A stretch of DNA of 64,000 nt, from NCBI RefSeq assembly GCF_030269925.1, contig NC_085133.1:7274001-7338000 (forward strand), written 5' to 3'. The notes beneath the pieces are model-generated. The model made no database searches. It worked only from the letters and a program-made list of their open reading frames with translations, and was not told where the DNA came from. The position numbers and the translations under genes were made by a program. Every line of letters starts with the position of its first letter. Positions within the stretch are counted from its first letter, which is position 1. Origin of the DNA: Bombyx mori (lineage: Eukaryota; Arthropoda; Insecta; Lepidoptera; Bombycidae). Of this stretch, positions 63,899 to 64,000 are shown in pieces.

Positions 63899-64000
63899 TA
63901 AGAAGTCTAAACACCAATTTATGTACTATCAAAATATGTGATATAATTTCGTGGGTAACACAACAATAGGGCGATTCAGCTTTTGCGTCAAGCGCCATCT

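Noticed and set aside
63762..63998. Small conserved ORF shared with 38844-39041
   Set aside because: The similarity reflects repeat F as DNA; the reading frames differ outside a short shared part.

Overview
This is insect nuclear DNA, most likely from a Bombyx silkmoth (Lepidoptera). The evidence is two genes of clearly animal type with spliced exons and GT-AG introns, an AT-rich background, a DD37D mariner of the kind known from Bombyx, and dense copies of tRNA-headed SINEs, short-tailed LINE fragments, Helitron ends and MITEs. No bacterial, viral or CRISPR-like features were seen, and no free-standing tRNA or rRNA gene was found. Species identity is inferred from the repeats and the two proteins, not from a database match.

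Two protein-coding genes are supported, both on the minus strand. (1) 12961-14079 is a complete single coding exon for a six-zinc-finger FEZF/Earmuff-type transcription factor with an EH1 repressor motif. (2) 43288-62430 is the 3' part of a calsyntenin gene. Eighteen coding exons were worked out by hand; their phases join without a break and sum to 2607 bases (868 residues plus stop). They cover the end of cadherin repeat 1, cadherin repeat 2, the LNS/laminin-G-like domain, the conserved membrane-proximal region, the transmembrane helix and a cytoplasmic tail with two kinesin-light-chain-binding tryptophan-acid motifs. The signal peptide and the start of cadherin repeat 1 lie beyond base 64000. 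The two genes have unrelated roles (neural transcription factor; neuronal membrane cargo adaptor) and no operon-like link.

Layout. 1-10.6 kb: repeat mosaic with a pogo/Tigger deletion derivative, a fold-back MITE, nested LINEs and a tRNA-headed SINE. 10.6-12.96 kb: AT-rich, repeat-poor, downstream of FEZF. 12.96-15.1 kb: the FEZF exon and GC-rich upstream DNA. 15.1-40.4 kb: gene-poor repeat territory (mostly SINE family A, family B, LINE tails and Helitron ends) with one unexplained GC-rich island at 36.84-37.16 kb. 40.4-43.29 kb: repeat-poor DNA that may be the calsyntenin 3' UTR. 43.29-62.43 kb: calsyntenin, whose introns carry an intact mariner, three sibling Helitrons, several MITEs and many SINEs. 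62.43-64 kb: more of the same intron or 5' side, with no exon recognised.

Repeat labels used here: family A = a full tRNA-headed SINE of about 430 bases (Bm1-like; name not verified) whose 3' end is ...gtgggctgtgagctcgtc...caataaaa; family B = elements carrying ...gagaagatccggcgagaaac... and ending in a poly-A tail; LINE J = a LINE whose 3' end resembles that of family A; LINE R = endonuclease/reverse-transcriptase LINEs with GAT- or GAA-type tails. I found no evidence for a wholly new biological system. The most noteworthy items are the calsyntenin gene model with its tiny terminal exon, the structurally complete mariner, and several nested or paired MITEs.
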